Of a DNA stretch of 64,000 bases, positions 8,282 through 17,153 are shown piece by piece. Made by a program: the position numbers and the translations under genes. Source of the DNA: CAIWHR01 sp039931775. GTDB taxonomy: Bacteria > Pseudomonadota > Gammaproteobacteria > Burkholderiales > Casimicrobiaceae. Under the pieces are notes generated by a model. It worked only from the letters and a program-made list of their open reading frames with translations. It was not told where the DNA came from and searched no databases. Positions within the stretch are counted from its first letter, which is position 1; each line of letters opens with the position of its first letter. The stretch spans positions 62,001-126,000 of the forward strand of contig JBDTRG010000189.1 in assembly GCA_039931775.1 (NCBI GenBank), given 5' to 3'.

Positions 8282-9279
8282 ACGGAAGCCAACGCGCCGA
8301 TCGGTTCCGGCACGAACGGGACAACGCAAGCCGCCTGGTGCCCGGCCCCGACGTCTCGCAACGGCGGAACCGTTGCGCAGCGTTCGTTGGCGAGGCGGCA
8401 TCGCGGCGCAAAACTGCAGCCCCCTCCCACCTTGCCGACGCCGGGAACATTGCCTTCGATCGTGGCGAGCCATTGCGAGCCCGCCGAGATCTTTGGCCGC
8501 GAGGCGAGCAGCCCCCGGGTATACGGATGCGCGGGCCGGTCGAAAATGTCCAGCGCGGAGCCGAATTCGACGACGCGCCCGGCGTACATCACCGCGACGC
8601 GGTCGCACATCTCGGCGATCACGCCGAGGTCGTGCGTGATCAGCAACACCGACATGCCGCTTTCGCGCTGGAGCTTGCGCACCAGGTCGAGAATCTGCGC
8701 CTGTATCGTGACGTCGAGCGCCGTCGTGGGCTCGTCGGCGATCAACAGGCGTGGCCGGCCGGCGAGCGCGATCGCGATCATCACCCGCTGGCGCATGCCA
8801 CCCGAGAGTTCGTGCGGATAGGCATCGATCTGGCGTTGCGCATCGGGCATCTCCACTCGGGACAGAAGTGCGATCCCTTCGTCGCGGGCGGCCTTGCCCC
8901 GCAGCGCGAGATGCCAGCGCAGCACCTCCTCGATCTGCTGGCCGACGCGCATGACCGGATTGAGCGAGGTCATCGGCTCCTGGAAGATCATCGCGATGTC
9001 CTTGCCGCGCTTTTTCCGCATCTCGAGCGCGCCGAGCGCCAGCAAGTCTGCGCCTTCCAGCAGGATGCGCCCGCTGCCGACCCGAATCGGATTCGGCAGG
9101 AGGCCCATGATCGACAATGCCAGCATGCTCTTGCCGGACCCCGACTCGCCGACCACACCCAGCACTTCGCCGGCCTCGAGCCTGAGGTCGACCGAACTCA
9201 GGATTTCCAGCCCGTGCGCGCCGAGCACGGTGGTCAAGCCGTCTACCTCGAGCAGCGGACGCGCCGGGCTTGCGCTCAT
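8278..9279 (-). CDS. dppD: Peptide ABC transporter ATP-binding protein (DppD/OppD-like)
   Basis: A 333-residue ATPase. Walker A is GESGSGKSM (a Met where Ser/Thr usually follows the Lys-Ser pair), the Q-loop region is IFQEPMTSLNPVM, the signature is LSGGMRQRVMIAIAL and Walker B is LLIADEPTTALDV. The C-terminus carries the CSFAPRCRLANERC cysteine region of this subfamily. The chosen ATG at 9279 overlaps the stop of the permease gene by 4 bases, and the stop overlaps the next ATPase start by 4 bases, so translation is probably coupled. Forms a heterodimer with the DppF-like protein. Confidence 0.9.
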   Translation of the reverse strand: MSASPARPLLEVDGLTTVLGAHGLEILSSVDLRLEAGEVLGVVGESGSGKSMLALSIMGLLPNPIRVGSGRILLEGADLLALGALEMRKKRGKDIAMIFQEPMTSLNPVMRVGQQIEEVLRWHLALRGKAARDEGIALLSRVEMPDAQRQIDAYPHELSGGMRQRVMIAIALAGRPRLLIADEPTTALDVTIQAQILDLVRKLQRESGMSVLLITHDLGVIAEMCDRVAVMYAGRVVEFGSALDIFDRPAHPYTRGLLASRPKISAGSQWLATIEGNVPGVGKVGGGCSFAPRCRLANERCATVPPLRDVGAGHQAACVVPFVPEPIGALASV

Positions 9280-10166
9280 CGCGTCGCCACCTTCATGCGT
9301 GGATCGAGCAGGTCGCGCAGTCCGTCGCCCAAGAGATTGAGGCCCAGCACGCTCACGAGGATCGCGAGCCCCGGGGCGATGGTGATCCACGGCGCCGCGA
9401 CGATGAAATCGCGGCCGTTGGCGATGATGGCACCGAACGTCGGGGTCGGCGGCGGGGGCCCGACGCCGATGAACGACAGCACGGCCTCGTTCAATATGGC
9501 CACCGCGAACACGTAGGTCATGCGCACCACCAGCGGCGCCATCGAGTTGGCCAGTACGTGCCGCACCAGGATGCGCGCGTGACCGGCGCCGAGCGCGCGC
9601 GCCGCCTCGACGTACTCCATCTCGCGCACGACGAGCACGGAGGCGCGGACGACGCGTGCCGTGTGCGGCGTCGATGCGATCGACAATGCGATGATCACGT
9701 TGACGACCGAGGCACCCAGTACGGAACTGATCGCGATCGCGAGGATGATGGAAGGAAAGGCCATGAACGCGTCCATCAATCGCATGATCGGACCGTCGAG
9801 GCGCCGGAAATATCCGGCCATCGCGCCGATGCAAACGCCCGTCGCCGCCGTGATGAGCGTCACCAGGAAACCGATCTGCAGCGAGACGCGCGCGCCGTAC
9901 AGGACACGCGACAGGATGTCGCGGCCGAAATGGTCGGTGCCCATCCAGTGCGCGAGGCCCGGCGCCTCCATGCGCGCGCGGAAATTGCCCTTCAGCGGGT
10001 CATAGGGCGCGATCGCCGGGGCGAGCAGCGCCAGCACGACCACCATTCCGACGAGTGCCGCGCCGATCGCGAAGGATCGGTTGGCGAACAAGCGCCGCGC
10101 GAACACCGACGCGCGCGACGGATCCTGAGTCGACTTTCCATCGGCCATCGCGCTCGCGGCGCTCAT
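9276..10166 (-). CDS. dppC: Peptide ABC transporter permease (DppC/OppC-like)
   Basis: A 296-residue inner-membrane protein. A first membrane segment near 33-53 is followed by the HWMGTDHFGRDILSRVLYGAR motif that marks DppC/OppC proteins. The EAARALGAGHARILVRHVLAN loop near 187-207 is the EAA motif that docks with the ATPases. The ATG at 10166 overlaps the upstream permease stop (ATGA). A second in-frame ATG at 10148 is possible but less well placed. Partner of the DppB-like permease. Confidence 0.9.
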   Translation of the reverse strand: MSAASAMADGKSTQDPSRASVFARRLFANRSFAIGAALVGMVVVLALLAPAIAPYDPLKGNFRARMEAPGLAHWMGTDHFGRDILSRVLYGARVSLQIGFLVTLITAATGVCIGAMAGYFRRLDGPIMRLMDAFMAFPSIILAIAISSVLGASVVNVIIALSIASTPHTARVVRASVLVVREMEYVEAARALGAGHARILVRHVLANSMAPLVVRMTYVFAVAILNEAVLSFIGVGPPPPTPTFGAIIANGRDFIVAAPWITIAPGLAILVSVLGLNLLGDGLRDLLDPRMKVATR

Positions 10167-11107
10167 CCGAGCCGCACCCGAGGATCGATCACCGCGTAGA
10201 GCAGGTCGACGACGAAATTGACGGTCAGGTAGATGAGCGCCAGGAACAGGAGCCCGCCCTGGATTACCGGAAAGTCGCGCGCCAGCACTGCGCCGATGAC
10301 GAGCCGGCCCATCCCCGGGATAGAGAATACCTGCTCCGTCACGACCGCACCGCCCAGCAACGCGCCGACCATGATGCCCATCACGGTGACGATCGGGACC
10401 ATCGCGTTGACGAGTCCGTGACGAATGACGATGTAGGGCTCGGGGAGCCCTTTCGCCCGGGCGGTGCGCACGAAGTCCTGAGAGAGCACTTCGAGCATGC
10501 TGGAGCGCGTCATGCGCGCGATGAATCCCATCTGCACGCACGCGAGCGTGAACGTGGGCAGCGCGATGTGCCGCGCCCACTGCAGCGGGCTTTTCGCAAA
10601 GGGCACGTAGTCGCCGACGGGAAAGATCGGCAGCAGGACGGCCACCAGCCAGATCAGTACGAGGCCGAGCCAGAATTCAGGAATCGACAGACCGAGGAGC
10701 GCCATCGCCATCAGGCCCTGGTCGGCGGCCGTGCCGTGGCGCACCGCTGCCAGCGTGCCGGCCGCCACGCCAATCGCCACCGAGAACAGGAACGCGAGCG
10801 CAGTCAGCGACAGCGTGACCGGCAGGCGTTCCAGAATCGCGCTGGTGACGCTGCGATCGAGCAAGAGCGAGGTGCCGAGATCGCCCTGGAAGAGCCGCAG
10901 ATACCACTCGCCCATCCGCAGCAGGAACGGCCGGTCGAGGCCGAGCTCATGCCGCACCCGGTCGAGGTCCGCGGCCGAGGCGCTCGCATCGAGGAACACC
11001 GACGCAGGATCGCCCGGCACCAGCCACAACAGGCCGAACGTGATCAGCGACACCAAAAACAGGACGGGGATCGAAGCGAGCAGGCGTCGGACTACGAATC
11101 GACCCAT
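10163..11107 (-). CDS. dppB: Peptide ABC transporter permease (DppB/OppB-like)
   Basis: A 314-residue inner-membrane permease. It starts with the typical N-terminal helix (RRLLASIPVLFLVSLITFGL) and the LVPGDPA motif of DppB/OppB. The EAA-type loop is DFVRTARAKGLPEPYIVIRHGLVN, split here for length into DFVRTARAKGL and the following PEPYIVIRHGL. The end, LLYAVIDPRVRLG, is the usual C-terminal signature. It lies 14 bases after the binding-protein gene and overlaps the next permease gene, in a conserved SBP-B-C-D-F order. Confidence 0.92.
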   Translation of the reverse strand: MGRFVVRRLLASIPVLFLVSLITFGLLWLVPGDPASVFLDASASAADLDRVRHELGLDRPFLLRMGEWYLRLFQGDLGTSLLLDRSVTSAILERLPVTLSLTALAFLFSVAIGVAAGTLAAVRHGTAADQGLMAMALLGLSIPEFWLGLVLIWLVAVLLPIFPVGDYVPFAKSPLQWARHIALPTFTLACVQMGFIARMTRSSMLEVLSQDFVRTARAKGLPEPYIVIRHGLVNAMVPIVTVMGIMVGALLGGAVVTEQVFSIPGMGRLVIGAVLARDFPVIQGGLLFLALIYLTVNFVVDLLYAVIDPRVRLG

Positions 11108-11121
11108 GGTGCCCCTTCAGG

Positions 11122-12648
11122 TCATTCCATCCACACGCCCCACATGCGCGGGATACGGTAGGGCTTGAAGTTCTTGAGCTTGCTGGACGCGACCTGGAAG
11201 AGGCCGTAATCGCCGAGGTTGATCGCGATGGCCTGGTCCGTCATCTGATTCTCGAAGTCGTTGAAGATCTTCTTCTGGTTCTCGAGATTCATCTCTGCGT
11301 TGAACTTCTCGAACAGCGCGTCGACCACCGGATCGTCTTTGCGTTGACTCTGGCCGTTCACCCACGGCGACATCACGGACGCTGGCCCCTCGAAGGGTTC
11401 GATGCCGAAACCGTGCGTCCAGAAATTCCATCCCTGATCGCTGCCGAGGCCGATCTTGGACGTCGTCGGCCAGTCGGCCACCTTGATCTCGAGGTTGACG
11501 CCGATCTGCCCGACCTGCTGCTGGAACACGGTGGCCGTATCGATGTTGGGCCGGTTGTTGTCGACGATGAAGACGAGCTTTTCGCCCTTGTAGCCGGACT
11601 TGGCGAGCGTTGCCTTGGCTGCGGCGAGGTCCGGCTTCGGCACCTTGCGAACGGTGTGATAGGCCGAGCCACCGTAGACCCAGCTCGGGTCGATCTTGTA
11701 GATGTCCGAGTGCGCGACGGCGAGTATTTCTTCCGAGTCGATCGCCTGCGCGACCGCGCGACGGAAATTGACGTCGGAGCCCGGCGCCTGCGCGTGGTTG
11801 AACTTCAGCACCTGCAGCGCGAACGGCAGCAGCGGGATCACCTGGAAGTTGGGATTGCCCTTGAGGCGCTTGGCGGTCGGGCCATCGCTCGTCTCGTTAA
11901 GATGGATCTGGCCGGTCTGCAGCGCGGCGTCGCGCGCGCCCGCCTCGGGCATGAAGCGAAACGTCAGCGTGTCGATGTAGACGATCTTGGCCCCGGCGAA
12001 GCCGTCGCGATCCTTGTAGGCGGGATTCGGCTTGTAGTCGTCGAAGCGCGCGAGCTTGACGTGGCTGTCGGGCTTGTATTCGACGAACTTGAACGGGCCG
12101 GTGCCGATCGACGCCGCCTTGCCGCTTTCCTTCGCGGCCTCCTCGGCCGGCATGATGGCGATCGGCGCCCTGGGACTCGACAGATTCCCCAGAAACGTCG
12201 ATTGCACGGACTTGAGCTTGATCGTGACCTGATTGGGACCCGTTGCGGCGATCGTGTCGATCGCGCCGATCAGGCTGGCCGAGGCGCCGACCTTCCGGTA
12301 GCGCTCCAGCGACGCGACCACGTCGGCGGTGCCCATCTCCTTGCCGTTATGAAATTTGACGCCGCGGCGCAGCGTGAACACGTAGGTCAGGCCATCGGGC
12401 GAGATCGTCACCCCTTCGGCGAGATCGGGCACCGGCCGCGCATTTTCATCGCGCGCATAGAGCGTTTCGAACACGTGCAGGTTGACGTTGCGCGCCGCTT
12501 GCGCCGACGTGACGTGCGGGTCGAGCGACGGCGGCGCTTGCGTCATCCCGATGACGACGTCGCCGCCTTTCTTCTGGGCCATCGCCGGGCCAACGCCCGC
12601 GAGCGCAAGCGCAGCAGCCAGTGCAAGAGCGAGCAATTTGAGCTTCAT
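11122..12648 (-). CDS. dppA: Periplasmic peptide-binding protein, SBP family 5
   Basis: A 508-residue extracytoplasmic solute-binding protein. A signal peptide covers about 25 residues (hydrophobic LLALALAAALALAG, cut after AMAQ). The family 5 motif is seen at GDVVIGMTQAPPSLDPHVT and in LAEGVTISPDGLTYVFTLRRG (near 82-102). It captures oligopeptides or similar solutes for the DppBCDF-like complex encoded just downstream. The companion deacylase and M81 peptidase suggest an acylated or modified peptide, but specificity cannot be read from the sequence. Confidence 0.9.
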   Translation of the reverse strand: MKLKLLALALAAALALAGVGPAMAQKKGGDVVIGMTQAPPSLDPHVTSAQAARNVNLHVFETLYARDENARPVPDLAEGVTISPDGLTYVFTLRRGVKFHNGKEMGTADVVASLERYRKVGASASLIGAIDTIAATGPNQVTIKLKSVQSTFLGNLSSPRAPIAIMPAEEAAKESGKAASIGTGPFKFVEYKPDSHVKLARFDDYKPNPAYKDRDGFAGAKIVYIDTLTFRFMPEAGARDAALQTGQIHLNETSDGPTAKRLKGNPNFQVIPLLPFALQVLKFNHAQAPGSDVNFRRAVAQAIDSEEILAVAHSDIYKIDPSWVYGGSAYHTVRKVPKPDLAAAKATLAKSGYKGEKLVFIVDNNRPNIDTATVFQQQVGQIGVNLEIKVADWPTTSKIGLGSDQGWNFWTHGFGIEPFEGPASVMSPWVNGQSQRKDDPVVDALFEKFNAEMNLENQKKIFNDFENQMTDQAIAINLGDYGLFQVASSKLKNFKPYRIPRMWGVWME

Positions 12649-12681
12649 GAATTCGTTCTCCTCCCGTGAACAGGTTCGCGA

Positions 12682-13710
12682 TCAGCCCCGAGGCTCCGCG
12701 TAATCCTGCATGAGTACCGCCACACTATCGCCGCGCTGCACCCGGCCCGGCCCGGCGGCCATCCACAGCACGCCATCGGCGCCGTAACACACCTCCAGCG
12801 ACGGCCGGTCCACATCTTCCACGAAATGCAGGAAGCCGGCAGGTTGTCCGGCCCGCACCTTCTCGCCCGCCACGTTGCAGGGCTCGAAGATCGCGCCGGC
12901 CGGCGCGAAGCTGTAGCAGGCGGGGTCGCGCACCATCATGTGCCGCGTTCCGGGCGAACCGTCGCGCTGCACGGTTTCCGGCTTGCCCGGCAGCATGCCG
13001 AGGTGCTTCAGCATGTTGCGCGCGCCGCGCTCTCCAAGGCGCACGCCCTCTACGCTGACACGACCCCATCCGCCGATCTCGGTTCCGAGCGACAATATCT
13101 TCCGGCGCTCGACGGACGAAGTCAGCGTCGCGCCCTCGTCCACCCCCCAGAAGACCACGTTGTACGGCGCGCCGAATGCCGCGGCCGCGGCGATCGTTCG
13201 CTCGCGCAGCGCGGCATCGGCAACGTAGTGCATGTTGGTGCTCGGCACGCATTCGTGCGAATGCCCTGCGGTGTGCAGGTCGACCGAGACATCCACATGC
13301 GGCAGCACGTTGCTGTCGATGAAGTGCGCGAGCATTTCCGAAAAGCTTCCCGCCGGATTGCCGGGAAAGCAGCGGTTGAGATCGCGCCCGTCGATCGGCG
13401 ACAAACGGGTACCGTTCAGCGCCGCCGGAAGGTTCACGGCCGGAATCAGGATCAGGCGGCCGGACAACTGTTCAAGCGGGAGGGTTTGCGCGAGGCGCGA
13501 AACGGTGATCTGGCCTTCGTACTCGTCGCCGTGCACGCCGCCGGTAAGCAGGAGCGTCGGTCCGGCGCCGTTGCTGAATACATAGATCGGGATCTCGACC
13601 ACACCCCAGCCGGACGTGTTGCGCGACTGCGGCGCGCGCAGATAACCGGCCTGTCGGCCCGGCTTGTCGAAGTCGATTTCGCAACGAATGCGGCTGGCTG
13701 AGACGCCCAT
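12682..13710 (-). CDS. Zinc deacylase of the succinylglutamate desuccinylase/aspartoacylase family
   Basis: A 342-residue protein related to DoeB-type N-acetyl-diaminobutyrate deacetylases. The zinc-binding motif GGVHGDEYEG supplies His60 and Glu63, and VDLHTAGH supplies the third ligand His146. Motifs GRDLNRCFPG (near 108-117) and GTEIGGWG (near 209-216) are family hallmarks. The ATG at 13710 gives an N-terminus of the usual length. An upstream ATG at 13749 is possible; the still longer frame overlaps the divergent DUF3455 gene and is a shadow. It is the first gene of the dpp-like operon (33 bases to the binding-protein gene), which suggests it removes an acyl group from the imported compound. 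Confidence 0.82.
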   Translation of the reverse strand: MGVSASRIRCEIDFDKPGRQAGYLRAPQSRNTSGWGVVEIPIYVFSNGAGPTLLLTGGVHGDEYEGQITVSRLAQTLPLEQLSGRLILIPAVNLPAALNGTRLSPIDGRDLNRCFPGNPAGSFSEMLAHFIDSNVLPHVDVSVDLHTAGHSHECVPSTNMHYVADAALRERTIAAAAAFGAPYNVVFWGVDEGATLTSSVERRKILSLGTEIGGWGRVSVEGVRLGERGARNMLKHLGMLPGKPETVQRDGSPGTRHMMVRDPACYSFAPAGAIFEPCNVAGEKVRAGQPAGFLHFVEDVDRPSLEVCYGADGVLWMAAGPGRVQRGDSVAVLMQDYAEPRG

Positions 13711-13902
13711 GAACGCGAATCCGGTTTTTGACGACGCAGGATAGTCCATTCGGGCCTGCATCGGAAGGATCGCGCGATCGCCACGCGTCCTGGGCACCCT
13801 CATCAGGCGTCGATCTGCCTTTCCGGCACGGCATCCAGTTCCGCGTTCCGGACGTACTGCAACAGGCAGGGCAAATTCGCCCCTTTTTCGGAGAATCTCA
13901 TC

Positions 13903-14424
13903 ATGCGCAAATCCCTGGCAGCGGCCGTCGCCGCAACGCTTTGCCTGCCCGTCGTCGCCTTCTCTCAGGGGATGGACGTACCCGAGCCCGTTCGCGTCCC
14001 GACGGGTCACACGATGGCGATGATGGCCACCGGCACCGGGGAACTCGCGTACGAATGCAAGGCCAAGGCCGCCGACGCGATGGCGTTCGAGTGGGTTTTC
14101 GTCGGACCGACCGCGAAGCTCATGGATCCCAAGACCCAAAAGGAGGTCGGCAAGTATTACGGCGGGCCCACGTGGGAATCGATCGACGGCAGCAAGGTGA
14201 CCGGCAAGCAGGTTGCGATCGCGCCGGCCGCGGCAGGCAACATCCCGTTGCAACTCGTCAAGGCCGAACCGAATATGGGCAACGGCTCGATGATGGGCAT
14301 CACCTACATCCAGCGCGTCAACACCAAGGGCGGCGTGGCGCCGCCGGAGGCCTGTAACGCCGGCATGGCGGGCACAAAAAAGAGGGTGCCGTATCAGGCC
14401 GACTACGTCTTCTACAAGATGTAA
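13903..14424 (+). CDS. Exported DUF3455 protein
   Basis: A 173-residue protein with a Sec signal peptide (RKSLAAAVAATLCLPVVAFSQ). The mature part has the DUF3455 pattern: VPTGH near 37-41, GTGELAYECKA near 44-54, FVGPTAKL near 66-73, a GPTWES segment, and a C-terminal RVPYQADYVFYK. The function of this family is unknown. A GGAG ribosome site lies about 9 bases before the ATG. It diverges from the deacylase operon and stands alone. Confidence 0.8.
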   Translation: MRKSLAAAVAATLCLPVVAFSQGMDVPEPVRVPTGHTMAMMATGTGELAYECKAKAADAMAFEWVFVGPTAKLMDPKTQKEVGKYYGGPTWESIDGSKVTGKQVAIAPAAAGNIPLQLVKAEPNMGNGSMMGITYIQRVNTKGGVAPPEACNAGMAGTKKRVPYQADYVFYKM

Positions 14425-14713
14425 TTCGATCAGAAAGAGTCCGACGCGGAATGTGCGGCTCCGGGCAGGATGGAAATGCCGGTCGGTGACGCATTCCGCG
14501 GGCTCGCCTGGCAGCCGAGACGCGAAGTAGTGAGTGCTTGCCTCAAGCTACGCAAACGCCGCGAAACACCCTATCGAGAGGCGGCGGAGCTATGCCATCC
14601 TCAAGCTCGACAGGGCGTAGGAAAAACGTGTAATGTGTACATACTTAGAATGTCTCCTGGTCGCCCCGCCCGGGCTGCGGATCGCCGACGATAAGGCCTG
14701 AACCCGCCCGCCG
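14425..14713. other. Intergenic region, nothing coding recognised
   Basis: A 289-base region between two convergent genes. Short open frames exist on both strands but none resembles a known protein or has a convincing ribosome site. A locally AT-richer patch near 14620-14650 (GTAATGTGTACATACTTAG) is an imperfect palindrome. No clear terminator hairpin with a T run was found. Confidence 0.5.
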
Positions 14714-15184
14714 TCAGGATCGCGGGATGAGGTGCAGGTGGCCGTGATGCTGGTGCGTCCCCGGTGCGCCATGCGCGTCGCCGGTCTCCACCGTGACCAG
14801 ATTGACCTGCGCGTGGCGGACGCCCCGCTCCGCCTGCGTCGCACCGGCGAAAGAGCGCACCGCAGCCGTCGGCCCCTTCAGGATCACGCTCTCGAGGCAG
14901 TGCTCGTGATCGAGGTGCACATGCATCGTCGACACCACCATGTCGTGGTGCTGGTGCTGCGTAGCCATCAGGCGCTCGGCGAGGTCGCGCGAATGGTGCT
15001 CGTAGATGTACGAAAGATTGGCCACACAGTACGTCTTGACTTCGTATGCCACGCGGTTCGCCTCGACATCGCGGCGCAGGAGGTCGCGCATCGCCTCCGA
15101 CCGGCTGGTGTAGCCGCGCTTCTTGATCAGCGCGTCGAATTCCTTAGCGAGCTTCTCGTCGACCGAGATCGTGATCCGTTCCAT
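14714..15184 (-). CDS. nikR: Nickel-responsive regulator NikR
   Basis: A 156-residue protein. Residues 1-45 form a ribbon-helix-helix DNA-binding domain (ITISVDEKLAKEFD). The C-terminal ACT-like domain keeps all high-affinity nickel ligands: His77 in TQHQHHD, His88 and His90 in MHVHLDHEHC, and Cys96, equivalent to E. coli NikR His76, His87, His89 and Cys95. A His-rich tail of about 20 residues (GTHQHHGHLHLIPRS) goes beyond the usual end. In nickel excess NikR represses nickel uptake genes. No nickel transporter, urease or hydrogenase gene is in this window, so its targets lie elsewhere. Confidence 0.92.
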   Translation of the reverse strand: MERITISVDEKLAKEFDALIKKRGYTSRSEAMRDLLRRDVEANRVAYEVKTYCVANLSYIYEHHSRDLAERLMATQHQHHDMVVSTMHVHLDHEHCLESVILKGPTAAVRSFAGATQAERGVRHAQVNLVTVETGDAHGAPGTHQHHGHLHLIPRS

Positions 15185-15216
15185 GGTTGCCTCTCTTTCA
15201 AATGTCGTGCGCGGCT

Positions 15217-15317
15217 TCGCCGCGCGAAAGTAGGGTCAGACTCGACTTTCGGCAAACCGTTCGCACGCAGCACCCGGGCGGGCGAAAGTCGAGTCTGACC
15301 CTACTTTCGCGCGGCGA
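15217..15317. repeat. 35-bp perfect inverted repeat with 31-base loop
   Basis: The arm 15217-15251 is the exact reverse complement of 15283-15317, with 31 bases between. The shared core includes AAAGTAGGGTCAGACTCGAC. A smaller palindrome (GCGCGGCTTCGCCGCGC, 15209-15225) overlaps the outer left end. The right arm stops at the base before the VWA-protein stop codon, so transcripts from that gene would form a long hairpin. It looks like a mobile palindromic unit (REP/MITE type) rather than a simple terminator, as no T run follows. Confidence 0.85.
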
Positions 15318-16502
15318 TCAATGGCGCAGCGCGTCGATGCCGCGTGCGATCCCGTCCAGCGTCAGCGGGAACATCTTCGGTCCGACCGCTTCCAGCACGA
15401 GCTGCGTCGATCGCGTGTATTCCCAAGCGCGCGGCGGCTCGGGATTCCACCAGATGACGCGCCGGAAATGCGTGGCGATGCGCTTGAGCCAGACCGCTCC
15501 CGGCTCCTCGTTCATGTACTCGACCGACCCGCCGGGCTGCACGACCTCGTAGGGGCTCATCGCCGCGTCGCCGACGAAGATAACCTTCCAGTCGGGGCCG
15601 TACTTGTGCAGGATGTCCCACGTCGCGACGCGATCGAAGCGCCGGCGCGCGTTGTCGCGCCAGACGAAGTCGTAGACGCAATTGTGAAAGTAGAAATGCT
15701 CCAGATGGCGGAACTCGGTCTTCGTCGCGGAGAAGAGCTCCTCGCACAGCGTCACGTGCGGATCCATCGAGCCGCCGACGTCGAGGAACAGGAGCACCTT
15801 CACGCGGTTGCGGCGCTCGGGCACGAGGTGCAGATCGAGGTAGCCGGCGTTCTTCGCCGTACCCTCGATCGTGCCGTCCATGTCGAGCTCTTCGGGCACG
15901 CCTTCGCGCGCGAAACGGCGCAAGCGGCGCAGAGCCACCTTGATGTTGCGCGTGTTGAGCTCGACGTCGCCGTCCAGGTTGCGGAAGCTCCGCTCGTCCC
16001 AGACCTTGACTGCGCTGCGGTTGCCGCTGCCGACCTGCCCGACGCGGATGCCCTCAGGGTTGTAGCCGTAGGCGCCGAACGGGCTGGTGCCGCCGGTGCC
16101 GATCCACTTCCTGCCGCCTTTGTGGCGTCCCTTCTGCTCCTCGAGGCGCTTCTTGAACGTCTCCATCAGCTTGTCCCAGCCGCCCAGCGCCTCGATCTTC
16201 GCCTTGTCCTCGTCCGAAAGGAGTTTTTCGAACTCGCGGCGCAGCCACTCCTCGGGAATCTCGGCGCGGATGTCGAAGATCGCCTCGACGCCCTTGAAGT
16301 ACGTCGCGAACGCGAGATCGTACCGATCGTAGAGCGCCTCGTCCTTGATCAGCGACGTGCGCGCCAAGTGGTAGAAGTCGTCGAGCGACAGCGACACGAC
16401 GCGCGCCTCCAGCGCCTCGAGGAGCGTCAGGAACTCGCGTGTGGACACCGGCAGCCGCGCCGATTTCAAATGCAGGAAGAAGCCGATCAGCATCGGCGGC
16501 AA
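15318..16502 (-). CDS. VWA domain protein, CoxE-like
   Basis: A 394-residue cytoplasmic protein. The N-terminal half is alpha-helical and charged. The C-terminal VWA domain begins with VLLFLDVGGSMD near 235-246, a MIDAS-like DxGxS motif (Asp, Gly, Ser), followed by FYFHNCVYDFVW and IFVGDAAMSPYE. This family works with MoxR-type AAA+ ATPases as a metal-insertion or complex-assembly chaperone pair. Its likely partner lies at 21092-21934 on the same strand, separated by the tungstate transport genes and an acetyltransferase gene. The stop is immediately followed by the large inverted repeat. Confidence 0.85.
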   Translation of the reverse strand: MPPMLIGFFLHLKSARLPVSTREFLTLLEALEARVVSLSLDDFYHLARTSLIKDEALYDRYDLAFATYFKGVEAIFDIRAEIPEEWLRREFEKLLSDEDKAKIEALGGWDKLMETFKKRLEEQKGRHKGGRKWIGTGGTSPFGAYGYNPEGIRVGQVGSGNRSAVKVWDERSFRNLDGDVELNTRNIKVALRRLRRFAREGVPEELDMDGTIEGTAKNAGYLDLHLVPERRNRVKVLLFLDVGGSMDPHVTLCEELFSATKTEFRHLEHFYFHNCVYDFVWRDNARRRFDRVATWDILHKYGPDWKVIFVGDAAMSPYEVVQPGGSVEYMNEEPGAVWLKRIATHFRRVIWWNPEPPRAWEYTRSTQLVLEAVGPKMFPLTLDGIARGIDALRH

Positions 16503-16506
16503 ACGC

Positions 16507-17100
16507 TCAGCGCGGCCGTTCCAGGCGGAACACCAGATTGCGCTTCACCGCCGGCCATTCGTTGGCGATGACGCTGAACACGACGGTGTCGCGGCGCGTG
16601 CCGTCGTCCTGCAGCTGGTGATTGCGCAGGATGCCGTCCTGCTTCGCGCCGAGTCGGGCAATCGCTTCGCGCGACTGGAAATTGAAGAAGTTGGTGCGGA
16701 ATTCGACGGCGATGCAATCGAGCGTCTCGAACGCGTGGGTGAGCATCAACAGCTTGCATTCGGAATTGACGGCGCTGCGCTGCACGCGCTTCGAGTACCA
16801 CGTGTGGCCGATCTCGAGGCGGCGATGCGGGGCCTCGACGTTGAAGTAGCGCGTCGCGCCGACGATTGCGCCGGTCGAGCGCTCGCGAACGACAAGCGGC
16901 ATCGCGCCGAGGCGCGCGCGCTGGTCGAGCGCGGCGTCGATCCACGCGGCCACCTTGTCCGGATGCGGCACGCTCGTGTACCAGAGCCGCCACAGCTCGC
17001 CATCGGCGGCGGCGCTGCGCACCGCGGTTTCGTGTTCGCGCGCGAGCGGTTCCAGCCGAACATGCTGTCCTTCCAGGGTGACCGGGTCAACGAATGCCAT
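16507..17100 (-). CDS. GNAT-family N-acetyltransferase, RimJ/RimL-like
   Basis: A 197-residue protein with the pattern of RimJ/RimL-type acetyltransferases: VTLEGQHVRLEPLAREHE at the N-terminus, GAIVGATRYFNV near 81-92, RRLEIGHTWYSKRVQRSAVN near 97-116 (acetyl-CoA pyrophosphate loop region), and VEFRTNFFNFQSREAIARLG near 132-151. It would acetylate an amine of a protein or small molecule in the cytoplasm. The stop is 4 bases before the VWA gene start, so the two probably share a transcript. Substrate unknown. Confidence 0.82.
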   Translation of the reverse strand: MAFVDPVTLEGQHVRLEPLAREHETAVRSAAADGELWRLWYTSVPHPDKVAAWIDAALDQRARLGAMPLVVRERSTGAIVGATRYFNVEAPHRRLEIGHTWYSKRVQRSAVNSECKLLMLTHAFETLDCIAVEFRTNFFNFQSREAIARLGAKQDGILRNHQLQDDGTRRDTVVFSVIANEWPAVKRNLVFRLERPR

Positions 17101-17153
17101 GGCAGCTTTCCGTCAGTGGTGCGCTTGATTGAATTCGACGTGTCGCCGCGCCG

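Noticed and set aside
14470..14694. 74-codon open frame in the DUF3455-nikR gap
   Set aside because: No ribosome site, no similarity, and overlapping frames on the other strand look equally good.
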